Assembly (NCBI RefSeq): GCF_006440675.2
Contig: NZ_CP083951.1
Span: 3,629,501-3,693,500 of the forward strand
Reading direction: 5' to 3'
Origin: Mesorhizobium sp. B2-8-5
Lineage (GTDB): Bacteria; Pseudomonadota; Alphaproteobacteria; Rhizobiales; Rhizobiaceae
DNA length: 64,000 nt
Shown here: piece by piece, positions 54,095-62,193 of the stretch
How the letters are laid out: every line of letters begins with the position of its first letter
How positions within the stretch are numbered: position 1 is the stretch's first letter
Notes under the pieces: model-generated
Seen by the model: the letters and a program-made list of their open reading frames with translations, nothing else
What the model was told of the DNA's origin: nothing
Databases searched by the model: none
Program-made: the position numbers and the translations under genes

Positions 54095-55129
54095 TTATCG
54101 CTGGACACCCCCTGTCTCTGCGATAATTTTGGGATAGGGACCGATCAAAATCGTATAGCTAAAGTTTGCTGCGCCTTTTTCCTGCTTGTGTTTCGAGGGG
54201 CTGCGCACAGCCCAGTCGTAGACGCCCGAGACCATGCAGCGATCCTTAGTGCAGGTGACCACGATGCTGTCATTGCGGACGCTATATCCGCGTTCAGGCC
54301 ATCGCCGGTAATAGTTCCTCTTGTTGTCAATGATCGACCTCAAGTTCGTCAGCTTGCCATAATAATCGACCGTGGGAGCGTAGGACGCCTGAATTTGGGC
54401 AAGAGCGAAATCGTCGTTGTCGCCATGATGCTCGATGAGATCCCTGACGAAGGCGACCGCAATGCTTTCCGGCTGTCTTGCGTTGGGTGCAGGAGCGGAC
54501 ACGGGCGCAGGATTTGGCCTCGTTAACACCTGTGAAATATCTGCCGGCGATTGGTTCGCTGCGGCATTGGTCACGTGCAACTCAGCCATTTCGCTGGCCG
54601 ATAGATATCTTATGTCATGCTTACCATAGCTCGAAGCCAATTCTATCAGCTTGGGGTCCACTCCCATCTCGACCACATAGGATGTGATTGCAGCCGTTCC
54701 GAGCTGGACGCGGGCCTTCGCTTCTTCGGTGGACATCCCGTCAGCCGGTTTGAGAAACGCCCGGTGAATGCCGATGGAACTTGGTTCGGCAATACGGTGG
54801 ATGCCACCCAGGAAGGCCAGTGAGCAGGCTGAAGCGCACTGCAATTGCCCAACCTGAAGCGTATCCAGCCCTGCTGCGCGGATCATACGCCCCAACCGGA
54901 TAGCACCGCCGACGTTGCCACCAAGGGAGTTGAATACAATCACCTTGGCCCCGCTGCTCGCAACGGCGCGGCTAAAGCCGTTCAAGGACTCATTGGCGCT
55001 AAACTCACCGGAGACAATGAGCATTGGCCGGTGACCTGGAAGAGAAGCCGGAGTGTACTCCAAAGCTTCAACCTGAGACGCCGCCGCGAGAGCTGACCCA
55101 ACCCCCACAACTAGAGAAATTACACGCAC
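54095..55129 (-). CDS. Exported ClpP-like serine hydrolase (COG3904 type)
   Basis: A 344-aa protein with a weak signal peptide (about 1-22) and a ClpP/crotonase-fold domain (about 35-180): FNSLGGNVGGAIRLG corresponds to the oxyanion loop, LQCASACSLAFLGG holds the candidate nucleophile Ser, and SIGIHRAF the candidate His. A Pro/Ala linker at about 200-215 leads to a C-terminal domain of about 120 residues with a Cys pair (VVTCTKDRCMV). The base composition is visibly lower in GC than in its neighbours, and it stands alone next to tRNA-Leu, so horizontal gain is plausible. Confidence 0.78.
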   Translation of the reverse strand: MRVISLVVGVGSALAAASQVEALEYTPASLPGHRPMLIVSGEFSANESLNGFSRAVASSGAKVIVFNSLGGNVGGAIRLGRMIRAAGLDTLQVGQLQCASACSLAFLGGIHRIAEPSSIGIHRAFLKPADGMSTEEAKARVQLGTAAITSYVVEMGVDPKLIELASSYGKHDIRYLSASEMAELHVTNAAANQSPADISQVLTRPNPAPVSAPAPNARQPESIAVAFVRDLIEHHGDNDDFALAQIQASYAPTVDYYGKLTNLRSIIDNKRNYYRRWPERGYSVRNDSIVVTCTKDRCMVSGVYDWAVRSPSKHKQEKGAANFSYTILIGPYPKIIAETGGVQR

Positions 55130-55343
55130 AATCTGACAGAGCTCCGACCCGCCTATTGCAAGTAAGAACCTGTTAAAGGGCTATTTCAAGTGCATCGGAT
55201 GCGCAAAGCGGGATGGGCTCCGAGAGCGTGAGAGCCTTGGTTGCGCCGCCAGGAGATAGCTGCGGTCCTTCTTTGCCAAGGCTTGGGAGAGACCCCTATG
55301 TCCACTCATCTTCAGAGTGGCCTGCCACCCGAAGAGCGAAGGA
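55130..55343. other. 214-bp gap between the ClpP-like gene and tRNA-Leu
   Basis: I see no gene. Short frames here run on into the tRNA complement and are shadows. No copy of the tRNA-Leu 3' end was found within the ClpP-like gene flanks that would mark an attachment site. Confidence 0.4.
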
Positions 55344-55428
55344 TGGTGCGGATGAAGGGACTCGAACCCCCACGCCTTTCGGCACTGGAACCTAAATCCA
55401 GGGCGTCTACCAATTCCGCCACATCCGC
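55344..55428 (-). tRNA. tRNA-Leu (TAG)
   Basis: An 85-base tRNA on the minus strand with acceptor GCGGATG/CATCCGC, D arm TGGCGGAATTGGTAGACGC, anticodon stem CTGGA/TCCAG with TAG, a long variable arm (TGCCGAAAGGCG), T arm GGTTCGAGTCC and encoded CCA. Confidence 0.96.
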
Positions 55429-55493
55429 TTTCCCCGGCAATCCCATGTAGCCATCATTCTGTCAATGTCGGCGCCCAAGTCATGCTATCCGGT

Positions 55494-55534
55494 TAAAGCG
55501 CGTCGCATCGAAATGGATTCAGGTGACGCGCTGA
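55494..55534. repeat. GCGCGTCGC hairpin repeat (module A), copy 2
   Basis: TAAAGCGCGTCGCATCGAAA and TGGATTCAGGTGACGCGCTG: a diverged copy of the module at 35539-35580, again directly followed by the ATGCATG hairpin module. Confidence 0.75.
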
Positions 55535-55543
55535 CGTCTTTTG

Positions 55544-55591
55544 ATGCATGCCATTCGCCAAAAACGCCGCGCACTTTTGGGCGGCATGCAT
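55544..55591. repeat. Dispersed ~48-bp hairpin repeat, copy 5
   Basis: ATGCATGCC and GGCATGCAT arms enclose CGCCAAAAACGCCGCGCACT and TTTGGGC. Same family as the copies at 33806, 35593, 35675 and 46508. Between it and the tig start (55869) I see no gene. Confidence 0.82.
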
Positions 55592-55868
55592 TGAAGCGAA
55601 GATAGTTGAAAATTAGCCTAGCCTGTGACAAAAGGCGTGTCGAATGTGACGGAATGTGAATTTCCGCCTCTGCAAGGTGCGAAAAGTTATAGTAAAAACA
55701 AGAACTTATTCGCATTTGGCAAGGCGCAGTTCAGGAGGATTTGAACCGCATTAGCGGTCAAATCGCCAGGTTCCGTCCCAAAAGCCATTTCCGGCAAGAT
55801 CATACCGGCAGGCTGTAAACGGCTAAGAACCGTTTGGCAGTCTCATTGTTGAAAACAAAGGTTCTAGG

Positions 55869-57353
55869 ATGCAGGTCACCGAAACGCTCAACTCCGGTCT
55901 CAAGCGCGAGATCAAGATCACCGTGCCGGCCGGTGACATGGAAGCCAAGCTGATGGCGCGGCTGACCGACGCCCGTGACAAGGTGCGCATCAACGGCTTC
56001 CGCCCGGGCAAGGTGCCGGTGCAGCACCTGCGCAAGATGTACGGCAAGTCGTTCATGGCCGAGGTCGTCAACGAGATCCTCAACGACTCGACCCGTTCGA
56101 TCATCTCGGGGCGCGGCGAAAAGGCCGCCATGCAGCCCGAAGTGATCATGACCGAGGACGAGAAGGAGGCCGAGAAGATCCTGGCCGGCGGCGCCGATTT
56201 CGAATTCAGCCTCAACTATGAAGTCATCCCGCCGATCGAGATCAAGGATTTCTCCGACATCAAGGTGACGCGTCAGGTCTATGACGTGCCGGAATCGGAA
56301 GTCGACGACCAGGTCAAGCGTGTTGCGGAATCGGCGCGCAGCTACGAGCCGAAGACCGGCAAGGCCGCCGAGGGCGACCGGGTCAGCATCGACTATGTCG
56401 GCAAGATCGACGGCGAGGCTTTCGCCGGCGGCGCCGGCACCGACCAGCCGCTGGTGCTCGGCTCAAAGGAGTTCATCCCCGGCTTCGAGGACCAGCTGAT
56501 CGGCGCGAAGGCCGGCGATGAGAAACAGGTCACCGTCACGTTCCCGGAAAACTACCAGGCGGCGCATCTGGCCGGCAAGGAAGCCACCTTCGACGTCACC
56601 GTCAAGGAGGTGTCGGCGCCCGGCGCGCTCGAGGTCAATGACGAGACGGCCAAGAATCTCGGCCTGGAATCGCTGGAGCGCCTGCGCGAGATCGTGCGCG
56701 GCCAGATCGAGAACCAGTTCGGCTCGATGACCCGCCAGAAGGTGAAGCGCCAGCTGCTTGATCAGCTCGACGCGTCCTACTCGTTCGAAGCGCCCTCCAA
56801 GCTCGTCGAGGCCGAGTTCAACAACATCTGGGCCCAGGTCAACCGCGACCTCGAAGCCGCCGGCCGGACCTTCGCCGACGAGGAGACGACGGAAGAAGAG
56901 GCGCGCGCCGAATATATGCGTCTTGCCGAGCGTCGCGTGCGCCTTGGCCTCGTGCTCGCCGAGATCGGCGAGAAAGCCGGCGTCACCGTGTCGGACGAGG
57001 AACTGCAGCGCGGCCTGTTCGAGCAGGTGCGCCGCTTCCCGGCAAACCAGCAGCAGGAAGCCTTCGAGTATTATCGCAGCAACCCGGAAGCCATCAACGC
57101 GCTGCGCGCGCCGATGTTCGAGGAGAAGGTCGTCGACTACCTGCTCGGCCAGATCTCGGTCGACGACGTCAAGGTCGGCAAGGACGAGCTGATGGCCGAC
57201 GACGAGGAGGCCGAGACCGCGACCAAGGCGAAGCCGGCCAAGAAGGCCTCTTCGAAGAAGGCCGAGGCAAAGGCGGGCGAAGCCGCCGACGAGGCGGAAG
57301 AGCCGAAGAAGAAGGCCGCGCCGAAAAAGAAAACCGCCAAGGAAGCCGAGTAA
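55869..57353 (+). CDS. tig: Trigger factor
   Basis: A 494-aa ribosome-associated chaperone and prolyl isomerase. The N-terminal ribosome-binding domain contains [18 protein letters not shown] (family signature near residue 45), the FKBP-type domain starts at [17 protein letters not shown] (about 170) and a helical C-terminal domain follows. The last 60 residues are an additional Lys/Ala/Glu-rich tail ([15 protein letters not shown] onwards), longer than in enteric homologues. A GTTCTAGG stretch precedes the start; no strong ribosome-binding site. Confidence 0.97.
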   Translation: MQVTETLNSGLKREIKITVPAGDMEAKLMARLTDARDKVRINGFRPGKVPVQHLRKMYGKSFMAEVVNEILNDSTRSIISGRGEKAAMQPEVIMTEDEKEAEKILAGGADFEFSLNYEVIPPIEIKDFSDIKVTRQVYDVPESEVDDQVKRVAESARSYEPKTGKAAEGDRVSIDYVGKIDGEAFAGGAGTDQPLVLGSKEFIPGFEDQLIGAKAGDEKQVTVTFPENYQAAHLAGKEATFDVTVKEVSAPGALEVNDETAKNLGLESLERLREIVRGQIENQFGSMTRQKVKRQLLDQLDASYSFEAPSKLVEAEFNNIWAQVNRDLEAAGRTFADEETTEEEARAEYMRLAERRVRLGLVLAEIGEKAGVTVSDEELQRGLFEQVRRFPANQQQEAFEYYRSNPEAINALRAPMFEEKVVDYLLGQISVDDVKVGKDELMADDEEAETATKAKPAKKASSKKAEAKAGEAADEAEEPKKKAAPKKKTAKEAE

Positions 57354-57375
57354 CAGCTTCCAATCCATCGATTTC

Positions 57376-57406
57376 GAAAGGCCGCCTCCGGGCGGCCTTT
57401 TTCGTT
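57376..57406 (+). terminator. Intrinsic terminator after tig
   Basis: GAAAGGCCGCC, TCCG loop, GGCGGCC and TTTTTCGTTG, 23 bases past the stop codon. Confidence 0.92.
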
Positions 57407-57544
57407 GTGAGGTACTCATTGTGGCGGCGCGGCAACACTGACAACTTGTCTTGATGGCCCACCGCTGGCGATACGGAGCGTTGAACATTATCTGCGCTTC
57501 ATCGCATCCGCGGCTGTTTGGAGGCATCGGTGAGGCTGGGGTTC

Positions 57545-58057
57545 ATGATGAGGGACGTGGTCGTCGCCGCGGCGCTCTTGTTTGCCGCGGGCGCAGCTGT
57601 CGCCCGCGCCGAGCCGGATCTCGGCAACTGGAGCGTTGGCGCCGGCGACGACGGCCAGATCACGGCATCGCTGCATGCCAGCAACAAGCTGATCACCGGC
57701 GGCGGGGCCTTGGGTTACAGCCCGGTGCTGACCCTTGCTTGCCGGCCCGGTGGCGAACCGCGCTGGAGCGAATGGCTGCAGCTCAACGATGCCGTTTCCG
57801 CCAGCCGCAAGATCACCATCTCCGTCGTGGTCGACGGCGGCGGCAAAACCGATGAAAGCTGGTCGGTCGGCCCGCGCGGCAGACAGCTGGTCAGGGACGG
57901 GAACGACGGCATCAAGCGTCTGGCTTCAGCGAACCGGCTGACGCTGTCGTGGCGCTTCGGCCTCCTGTCCGGACGCGGCGAGGCCGATTTCGAACTCGCG
58001 GGCCTCTCCGAAGCGATCGGACAGATCGCGGCAAGCTGCAAAACCGATCCGCCCTGA
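57545..58057 (+). CDS. Exported hypothetical protein, about 170 aa
   Basis: The protein has a signal peptide (MMRDVVVAAALLFAAGAAVA, cleavage after ARA) and a strand-rich mature part with two Cys (TLACRPGGE and AASCKTDPP). Two adjacent ATGs at 57545 and 57548 are candidate starts; the open frame nine codons further upstream would spoil the signal peptide. No family recognised; the tail SEAIGQIAASC recalls small periplasmic invasion-associated or VasI-like proteins, but this is weak. Confidence 0.7.
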   Translation: MMRDVVVAAALLFAAGAAVARAEPDLGNWSVGAGDDGQITASLHASNKLITGGGALGYSPVLTLACRPGGEPRWSEWLQLNDAVSASRKITISVVVDGGGKTDESWSVGPRGRQLVRDGNDGIKRLASANRLTLSWRFGLLSGRGEADFELAGLSEAIGQIAASCKTDPP

Positions 58058-58066
58058 TCCCACCGC

Positions 58067-58681
58067 TTAAAACAGGCTTTCCAGTTCTGCGGTCGTCATC
58101 ACGCGCCCGAACACCTTGCCGATGATGGCGAGCGTCGCGTTGTGCGAGGCCTCGTCCAGCCCGCCATTGGCATCGCTGACGAAAGCCACCTTGTAGTCGC
58201 GCATGAAGGCGCTGCGGGCCGTCGATTCGCAGCAGATGCTCGTCACCGTGCCGATGATGATGACGGTGTCGACCTGGCCGGCGCCGCGGATGTTGCGCAG
58301 CACCGTTTCTAATTGGCTGTTGTGGAACGCATCGTAGCGGTGCTTCTTGATGATCACCTCGCCCGGCAAGGGAGCGAGTTCCGCCACGATCCTGGTGCCG
58401 GCGCTGCCTTCCCGCATGCCTTTGGCCTTCAGCCTTGGCTGGTAGGCGGTCTCGAGCGGGGAGATGTTGAAATGGTCGCTCAGCACATGCTGCGTGTAGA
58501 CCACCGGGACACCAGCCGCGCGGCACAGTTCGACCACCTGCCGCATAACGGGAATGCGATGCCGCGCCATCGCGACTTCCATCACCGCGCCTTCATCGAC
58601 GAAGTCGCCCTGCATGTCGATGACCAGCAGGGCGGCGCGTTCTTTGTCGAACGGCCATGGTTCGTTGCCGTGCTGAGGCAT
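58067..58681 (-). CDS. Isochorismatase-family cysteine hydrolase
   Basis: A 204-aa enzyme of the isochorismatase/nicotinamidase superfamily. The catalytic triad is visible: Asp in LLVIDMQGDFVD, Lys in IKKHRYDAFHNSQLE, and Cys in IIGTVTSICCESTARSAF. The start MPQHGNEPWPFDKE is taken instead of the upstream Met because the preceding residues are unlike a protein. Substrate (ureidoacrylate, N-carbamoyl compound, etc.) cannot be assigned. Confidence 0.88.
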   Translation of the reverse strand: MPQHGNEPWPFDKERAALLVIDMQGDFVDEGAVMEVAMARHRIPVMRQVVELCRAAGVPVVYTQHVLSDHFNISPLETAYQPRLKAKGMREGSAGTRIVAELAPLPGEVIIKKHRYDAFHNSQLETVLRNIRGAGQVDTVIIIGTVTSICCESTARSAFMRDYKVAFVSDANGGLDEASHNATLAIIGKVFGRVMTTAELESLF

Positions 58682-58948
58682 TGCTGTCTTCCTGTCGTTT
58701 GATGGCCGCCAGGTGCCCTTTATCATAAATCTGGTCGAAATGGCCGTGGGCCATCCGCCTGTCGCTCATGGCCCAAAACCTTCGCAAAGGCCGGCTTTTC
58801 TATCCATTGGGCTCATTCTGTGGTATGCAGGTGCCGCAATTCCACTGAAGAGACGCGAACAATCCGCTGTACCGTCCAGGGCACAACAGCGCGAGGCCGG
58901 TGTGGAGCGGATCCGTCCGACGTAAATGACCATCAGGGAGGAAATGCG

Positions 58949-59329
58949 ATGCGTGCAATTGCGCTTTTCATCGTGTTGTCCGCGACGACCTTCTTCGTGA
59001 GCCCATCGCAGGCGCAGGACGCCGCCGCGGGTGAGAAGGTCTTCACCAAGTGCAAGGTCTGCCACGTTGCGGACCAGGACCAGAACAAGATTGGCCCGTC
59101 CCTGCACGGTGTCATCGGGCGCGTCGCGGGCACACACCCCAATTTCACCTATTCCGCGGCCATGATCGCGGCCGGAAAATCCGGCATCAAATGGGACGAA
59201 CCCACGCTCACCAAATATCTCCACGATCCCAAGGCGATGGTCAAAGGGACGAAGATGGCGTTCCCCGGTCTGAAGGATGACCAAGACATAGCCAACGTCA
59301 TCGCCTACCTGAAACAGTATTCCAAGTAG
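58949..59329 (+). CDS. Periplasmic class I cytochrome c
   Basis: A 126-aa protein with a signal peptide (residues 1-23, ending QAQD) and one haem-binding CKVCH at residues 35-39. GTKMAFPGLKDDQDIANVIAYL supplies the axial Met and the C-terminal helix typical of mitochondrial-type cytochrome c2. The start has AGGGAGGAAATGCG before it. It likely carries electrons from the bc1 complex to oxidases such as the one encoded at the right edge. Confidence 0.94.
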   Translation: MRAIALFIVLSATTFFVSPSQAQDAAAGEKVFTKCKVCHVADQDQNKIGPSLHGVIGRVAGTHPNFTYSAAMIAAGKSGIKWDEPTLTKYLHDPKAMVKGTKMAFPGLKDDQDIANVIAYLKQYSK

Positions 59330-59414
59330 CGGCCGTTGCGGGCCCCATTAGGTGGTCGCCCGCTGAAGGAAGAGGGTCGGCAATTGCGCTGTTGAGATGT
59401 CGCGCGCCGTCTCG

Positions 59415-59495
59415 CTACGCCGGCAGCGCAAAGAACCCCAACAGCAGCAGGATGGCTATGCCAAGGCCGAGTATGAGAAGCGTCCGCGTATCCAT
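59415..59495 (-). CDS. Possible 26-aa single-pass membrane peptide
   Basis: MDTRTLLILGLGIAILLLLG and FFALPA: a charged N-terminus followed by one long hydrophobic helix. GAAGGTG lies eight bases upstream. Such minute membrane proteins occur widely but cannot be verified by sequence alone. It lies just left of the insertion cassette. Confidence 0.4.
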   Translation of the reverse strand: MDTRTLLILGLGIAILLLLGFFALPA

Positions 59496-59676
59496 GACGT
59501 TCACCTTCGCATCTTGAGAATACCGAAAAAGAACCTGTGGAGCCAGCACGCTGCCGCGGCTGGCCATTGGCCGGCGTCGGGTAGTGTCTCAGTTTGAAAT
59601 CCGGCGGCCTTGACGCCGCTGTCGCGCCAGCCGGCGAACTCCTATATGCTTACCGGAAAGCAGGGAGGATAAGACC

Positions 59677-60009
59677 ATGCCATTATACCTGACCCGGTTC
59701 AGCTACACGCCGGCCACATGGGCTAAGCTCATCAAGAACCCAGAGGACCGCCGAGAGGCGGCGAAGCAGTACATTGAATCGGTTGGCGGAAAGCTGCACG
59801 GATTCTGGTACGCCTTTGGTGAGCACGACGGCTATAACTTGTGGGAGGCTCCGGACAACGTGTCGATGGCGGCCACGGCGCTCGCGATCGGCTCGGGCGG
59901 AGCGCTGAGTTCCATACAGACGACCGTCCTTCTGACCGTGGAGGACACGCTTGCAGCATTGCAAAAGGCATCGTCGATTAAATATCGACCGCCTGGAGAA
60001 CAAGCCTAG
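59677..60009 (+). CDS. GYD-domain protein, passenger of the cassette
   Basis: A 110-aa GYD-family protein, a small ferredoxin-like-fold domain of unknown biochemical role. The start is MPLYLTRFSYTPATWAKL, with GGGAGG nine bases in front; the namesake residues are in FGEHDGYNLWEAPDN. The gene sits wholly between the inverted repeats at 59580-60161. Its TAG stop directly abuts the ATG of a short frameshifted gene, so the two were once probably translated together. Confidence 0.92.
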   Translation: MPLYLTRFSYTPATWAKLIKNPEDRREAAKQYIESVGGKLHGFWYAFGEHDGYNLWEAPDNVSMAATALAIGSGGALSSIQTTVLLTVEDTLAALQKASSIKYRPPGEQA

Positions 60010-60152
60010 ATGCCCACCGGACCTAAAGGCCAGAAGCGCCCGCCGATGTGATCGGCAATGCCGTCCGCGTCATGCGCATTGCGACCGGCGAGGAAGCCGA
60101 CACTGTCAGGCGCGGCCCCTACAAAAAAGCAGCCGCCGAAATTTCAAACTGA
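60010..60152 (+). pseudogene. Frameshifted and truncated small rhizobial protein gene
   Basis: The ATG frame gives MPTGPKGQKRP and then stops. Skipping one missing base near 60043, the next frame continues DVIGNAVRVMRIATGEE and on to AAAEISN before a stop inside the right terminal repeat. KGQKRPADVIGNAVxVMRIATGE is a common small protein of Rhizobiales that normally runs about 30 residues longer. So a one-base deletion and the cassette boundary have both damaged the gene. Confidence 0.75.
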
Positions 60153-60303
60153 GACACTACCCGGCGTCGACAGAGGGCGACAAATCGGGCCTAAAGGAGT
60201 ATGTTGGCGCAGGTGCAGGTCGCGGTTTTTGCGTGGCCAGTCACGCAGAGCGTTAGCACCGTGAAATCCGCGACCTTGCCGGACCTGATCTGGAGGAACG
60301 GTC

Positions 60304-61122
60304 ATGGCAAGCTTTCACGTGATTGCAGGCGCCAGCGAAACGCTGGAGCATACCAAAGTGAGAAAGATCGGCGTTTCCGATCTTTTCGATGCGCTCAGGC
60401 GCGGTGTCGACGACTTCATGGTCAAACCCTCGCACATCGTGTTTTTGTGCATGATCTATCCGCTCGTTGGCGTGGTGCTTGCCACCTGGACATCGGGAGC
60501 AAACACGCTGCCGCTGCTATTTCCACTGGTGTCAGGCTTTGCGCTGATCGGGCCACTCGCGGCGATCGGCCTTTATGAGATCAGCCGCCGGCGGGAAGCC
60601 GGGCTGGATGCTTCCTGGAAACATGCTTTCGAGGTCAGGAATTCTCCGGCGCTGCCGGCCATCGCCGCCGTCGGCATCATGCTGTTTGCAATCTTCATCA
60701 CATGGCTTTTGACCGCAAAGCTTTTCTACGAGTATCTGTTCGGGCCCGAGCCGCCGGCGTCACTGTCCAGTTTCATAGCCGAGATATTCGCCACCGGGAG
60801 CGGCTGGACGCTGATCGTACTGGGTCATGCGATCGGGTTTGTATTCGCTGTGGTGGTTTTGTGCACCACCGTGGTCGCTTTCCCGCTGCTGCTCGATCGC
60901 GACGTCGGCGCCTACGAAGCCATCCACACTTCGGTGCGCGTGGTCCTGGCCAATCCGATCGTGATGGCCGTCTGGGGACTTGTCGTCGCCATTGGGCTGA
61001 TCATCGGCTCGCTGCCTGTGTTCGCGGGGCTGGCGGTCGTGCTGCCAATCCTTGGCCATGCCACCTGGCACGTGTACCGCAAGGTGGTGGAACCGCAGGC
61101 CGCCCCAAGACCGGCGAACTGA
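60304..61122 (+). CDS. DUF2189 domain membrane protein
   Basis: A 272-aa inner-membrane protein with about six helices. The N-terminal VRKIGVSDLFDALRRGVDDFM and the IGLYEISRRREAGLD loop are DUF2189 marks. The start is preceded by TGGAGGAACGGTC. In rhizobia, DUF2189 genes are frequently found by cytochrome oxidase genes; here the coxMNOP-like operon lies 0.6 kb away on the other strand. Function unknown. Confidence 0.9.
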   Translation: MASFHVIAGASETLEHTKVRKIGVSDLFDALRRGVDDFMVKPSHIVFLCMIYPLVGVVLATWTSGANTLPLLFPLVSGFALIGPLAAIGLYEISRRREAGLDASWKHAFEVRNSPALPAIAAVGIMLFAIFITWLLTAKLFYEYLFGPEPPASLSSFIAEIFATGSGWTLIVLGHAIGFVFAVVVLCTTVVAFPLLLDRDVGAYEAIHTSVRVVLANPIVMAVWGLVVAIGLIIGSLPVFAGLAVVLPILGHATWHVYRKVVEPQAAPRPAN

Positions 61123-61162
61123 GCCAAGCCTATCATGAGCACCGGCGACAGTGCCGGTGCGC

Positions 61163-61636
61163 TCAGTAGGCCGGGTGGCTGAACCGCGCCTGACGCGCGC
61201 CCGCCGTCAGGTTACGGAAATCCTTGCCGCTGACATGCACGAGCGTCTTGTGGTCGCCGCCCTCGAAATAGATATCGGCGGCGTCGCGCAGGCTTTCGTC
61301 CAGGATGACCGGCACGTCATAGGCCGCGCCGATCGGCGGTATGGCGCCGATGTCGCAATCATCGAAGAGCGATACCACCTCATCCTCGGAAGCGAGCCCG
61401 AGGCGCCTGTCCATGACGTCCTGCAGCTTGCCGAGTTCGATCCTGTGGGTGCTTGGGACCACGGCCAGCGCATAGCCGAGCTCGTGGTGAACGACCACGG
61501 ACTTCGCCATGATGCCGCCGGGCACATGCGCGGCGATAGCGGCCTGCCGGCTGGTGGCAGTTCGATGGTGCGCGACGGTGTCGTACGGGATTTCCTTGCC
61601 GTCGATAAAATCCTTCAGTCTGTTTGCCATCGTCAT
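61163..61636 (-). CDS. YbaK/aminoacyl-tRNA-editing-domain protein
   Basis: A 157-aa protein of the YbaK/ProX/INS fold, members of which deacylate mischarged tRNAs. Visible features are the N-terminal RLKDFIDGKEIPYDTVAHH, the central AKSVVVHHELGYALAVVPST and GAIPPIGAAYDVPVILDESL. The start is MTMANRL; an MANRL start two codons later is equally possible. The upstream 25 codons are unlikely to be coding. The substrate tRNA is unknown. Confidence 0.88.
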   Translation of the reverse strand: MTMANRLKDFIDGKEIPYDTVAHHRTATSRQAAIAAHVPGGIMAKSVVVHHELGYALAVVPSTHRIELGKLQDVMDRRLGLASEDEVVSLFDDCDIGAIPPIGAAYDVPVILDESLRDAADIYFEGGDHKTLVHVSGKDFRNLTAGARQARFSHPAY

Positions 61637-61762
61637 TGTCCGCGTCCTTTGCTTGAGTTCACGGCGCATGCGCCAAACCAAATGGACCGGCGTCCTGCTG
61701 TTTCGAGGCACCCGCCACTGCAGTTCCGGTTGGCCGCGCTGCGGACGAGTTCGAAATGCGTA

Positions 61763-62167
61763 TCAGGGGCCGGGCCCGAAAAACGCGATACGTGTCAGCA
61801 GCGTATAATCGGCCTCAAAGACCATCATCGTCACGAAGACCAGCACCAGTATCGGCGGCAGGATTATCGCATACATCATCGCCAGCCGCTCCCAGGCCAT
61901 GTGCATGAAGACGGCGACGATCAGTCCCGCCTTGAGCATCATGAAGATCAGGATCAGCGACCATCTGAGATAGCCCTGGATGCCGAAATAGTCGACCAGG
62001 TAGGAGCAGGTGCTGAGGATGAACAGCCACGCCCAGACGACCAGGTAGAGCTTGATCGGGTGCTCCTGATGAACCTCGGCGTGAGCGACCGCTGTCGCGG
62101 CCGCATCCTGCGCATGGGCGGTGTGCAGCGCGTGTTGTCCGAGACCGTTTGCGGTTGCTTCAGCCAT
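61763..62167 (-). CDS. Cytochrome c oxidase subunit IV-type protein
   Basis: A 134-aa protein with a His/Ala-rich N-terminus (HTAHAQDAAATAVAHAEVHQ) and three membrane helices in the second part (KLYLVVWAWLFILST, WSLILIFMMLKAGLIVAVF, MYAIILPPILVLVFVTMM). This matches the prokaryotic COX4/CyoD-like group. It is the last gene of the minus-strand oxidase operon, 26 bp behind a subunit III gene. Confidence 0.85.
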   Translation of the reverse strand: MAEATANGLGQHALHTAHAQDAAATAVAHAEVHQEHPIKLYLVVWAWLFILSTCSYLVDYFGIQGYLRWSLILIFMMLKAGLIVAVFMHMAWERLAMMYAIILPPILVLVFVTMMVFEADYTLLTRIAFFGPGP

Positions 62168-62193
62168 AGCTTCCTCTCAATAGGGACTGCCTC

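Larger units (their letters stand above)
59580..60161. mobile_element. 582-bp inverted-repeat-flanked cassette carrying a GYD-domain gene
   Basis: The left end begins GGTAGTGTCTCAGTTTGAAA; the right end is its exact inverted copy (about 21 perfect bases, then CGGCGGC conserved with a one-base gap). CGGCGTCG flanks both sides (59572-59579 and 60162-60169) as an 8-bp target duplication. No transposase is inside, so it would be mobilised in trans. The GG-start ends and 8-bp duplication resemble the IS1595 family, some members of which carry passenger genes, but this assignment is inference. A solitary copy of the end lies at 9325-9347. Confidence 0.85.

Noticed and set aside
54043..55428. Integrated phage or island bounded by tRNA-Leu attachment repeats
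   Set aside because: No integrase and no second copy of the tRNA 3' end was found, so only the single ClpP-like gene is considered possibly acquired.
55213..55450. Short plus-strand frames ending in MKGLEPPRLSALEPKSR
   Set aside because: This peptide is the well-known translation artefact of a tRNA-Leu read from the opposite strand.
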